Origin: Sulfurospirillum sp.
GTDB lineage: Bacteria; Campylobacterota; Campylobacteria; Campylobacterales; Arcobacteraceae
Assembly (NCBI GenBank): GCA_030491005.1
Contig: JAKZMJ010000032.1
Location: forward strand, 124,001 to 188,000
Reading direction: 5' to 3'
DNA: 64,000 nucleotides
The notes beneath the pieces are model-generated. The model did no database searches, was not told the DNA's origin, and saw only the letters and a list, made by a program, of their open reading frames with translations. The translations under genes and the position numbers were made by a program. Every line of letters starts with the position of its first letter. Position 1 is the stretch's first letter. Below are positions 62,997-64,000 of this stretch, piece by piece.

Positions 62997-63496
62997 TTTC
63001 TTCATCTATAAACGGCACAATTATAAACTACTATTTTCATTGTAAAACCCAATGTTGGCTTCATGCAAACCGTATAAACCTAGAAGACAATAGCGAAGAT
63101 GTAAGAATAGGAAAAATCTTACACGAGATAAAAGAATCAAAATCAAAAAAAGCCGAGATCTCAATAGAAAACATAAAAATCGATAAAATCACAAAAGACT
63201 ATCTAGTAGAAATCAAAAAATCTGATAGTGATATAGAAGCTGTAAAATGGCAAGTTTTATTATATCTTTATAAGCTTAGATGCAAAGGCATTGAAAAAAA
63301 AGGCAAAATCGAGTTCATAGAAGTAAAAAAACAAGCTAAGAAAATACACTATATAAACCTTGATGAAAAAAACGCAAAAGAACTTTTGGAAGTATTGAAA
63401 AAAATCGAAGACCTAATCATACAAGATACTCCACCTCCACCTATATTTGAAAACAAATGTAAAAAGTGTGCATATTATGAATACTGTTATATTTAA
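62993..63496 (+). CDS. cas4: Cas4 exonuclease, adaptation
   Basis: A 167-residue RecB-family nuclease with an iron-sulfur cluster that trims prespacers and selects the PAM side. Visible are C17 and C21 near the N-terminus, the GKILHEI motif, the catalytic VEIKKSDS, the QVLLYLYKLR motif and the C-terminal cluster CKKCAYYEYC. Codon choice (more ATC, AAC and CTA) differs from cas3 and the other neighbours. It overlaps the ATPase by four bases and precedes cas1 by 13. Confidence 0.93.
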   Translation: MISSSINGTIINYYFHCKTQCWLHANRINLEDNSEDVRIGKILHEIKESKSKKAEISIENIKIDKITKDYLVEIKKSDSDIEAVKWQVLLYLYKLRCKGIEKKGKIEFIEVKKQAKKIHYINLDEKNAKELLEVLKKIEDLIIQDTPPPPIFENKCKKCAYYEYCYI

Positions 63497-63509
63497 AAAG
63501 GCAAGATAA

Positions 63510-64000
63510 ATGGCTAAAAATCATACAAGATATATATTTTCAATGGGTGAGCTTAAGAGAAAAGATAATTCCATAATGTTTAAAAATGAAAAAGGTAACT
63601 TTTATATACCTATACAAGATACTAAAGAGTTGTATTGTATGAATGAAGTCTCATTTAATACTAAGTTTTTGGATTTTATAGCAAAAGCTGGTATCACTTT
63701 ACATCTTTTTAATTATTATGAAAATTATTCAGGTACTTTTTATCCAAAAGAAAAATATGTAAGTGGAAATCTAACAGTAAAACAAGCTATTTGTTTTATA
63801 GAGCGAAGACTTGAAATAGCAAAAGCAATAGTTGAAGGTATATCTTTAAATATTCACGAAGTACTATATCACTACTTTAGACATGGGAAAAAAGAGTTAA
63901 AACCTTATCTTGATTGGATAAAAGAAGATGTTCCTAAGTTTTTATCAAAAAATATCACCATAGAACAGATTTTATTTATAGAAGGACAAATCTGGGCAAG
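63510..64000 (+). CDS. cas1: Cas1 integrase (5' part, runs off the window)
   Basis: The frame from ATG 63510 stays open to the window end, 163 residues. Cas1 joins new spacers to the array. The N-terminus RYIFSMGELKRKDNSIMF, then KFLDFIAKAGITLHLFNYY and SGTFYPKE, with GNLTVKQAICF, are those of the type I-B (Cas1b) subfamily; the catalytic E/H/D residues near the end of the listed part begin with EGQIWA. An AAAAAGGCAAG lies upstream. cas2 and the array are expected past the end. Confidence 0.95.
   Translation, partial: MAKNHTRYIFSMGELKRKDNSIMFKNEKGNFYIPIQDTKELYCMNEVSFNTKFLDFIAKAGITLHLFNYYENYSGTFYPKEKYVSGNLTVKQAICFIERRLEIAKAIVEGISLNIHEVLYHYFRHGKKELKPYLDWIKEDVPKFLSKNITIEQILFIEGQIWA

Overview
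The window is AT-rich (roughly a quarter G+C), densely packed chromosomal DNA from a bacterium of the phylum Campylobacterota, most likely an Arcobacteraceae member. This assignment is inference from gene content and style: futalosine-pathway MqnA, a dispersed ftsI/ftsW/murG set, a GlnA without the adenylylated tyrosine, an HQWRQPL-type sensor kinase, frequent TTG/GTG starts, and promoters consisting of a T-rich stretch followed by TATAAT with no clear -35 box.

Layout. 1-9 kb: cyclophilin, ftsI (minus) divergent from ftsW-murG, then uppP-mqnA (minus), then an overlapping plus-strand run moaD-moaE-(REC-REC-GGDEF)-hisJ, then glnA. 10.5-15.1 kb: an accessory, gene-poor stretch holding a frameshifted lipoprotein gene, a RelE/ParE toxin-antitoxin pair, an HNH_2 nuclease gene, spacers that resemble integron attC half-sites, and a decayed insertion sequence with 24-bp terminal inverted repeats lying next to an IS5-type transposase remnant. 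15-25.7 kb: valS; a minus-strand set (diguanylate cyclase with periplasmic haem c site, argB, unknown gene); addA-type helicase-nuclease; a secreted endonuclease/phosphatase-family protein. 25.7-34.3 kb: murJ, then a cytochrome oxidase operon sco-ctaD-ctaE-ctaF-ctaC-ctaB encoding an A2-type oxidase whose subunit II carries two cytochrome c domains, then an MsbA-like exporter. 34.4-40 kb: small membrane protein, moeA, queuosine-precursor transporter, and fatty-acid genes fabG-acpP-fabF-accA.

40.1-41.9 kb: a small accessory insert after accA. It holds a GIY-YIG protein whose start and body are in different frames across a TTTTTTA heptamer, a protein built of four 45-residue repeats, and two small membrane-anchored proteins. 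41.9-54.2 kb: an SDR gene, then a long minus-strand run read from an ankyrin-repeat gene through glmU-coaBC-uppS-pilD-lptF/G-truA to a sensor kinase/response regulator pair and a VOC protein; many junctions overlap.

54.5-64 kb: a type I-B CRISPR-Cas locus, cas6-cas8b-cas7-cas5-cas3, then an insert (RHH antitoxin, RelE toxin, AAA/DUF4143 ATPase), then cas4 and the start of cas1, which runs off the window. The ATPase start is preceded by TTGACA-N16-TATAAT and its stop overlaps the cas4 start, so the adaptation genes probably have a promoter separate from the interference genes. cas2 and any CRISPR array must lie beyond position 64000. No tRNA, rRNA or CRISPR repeats were seen.
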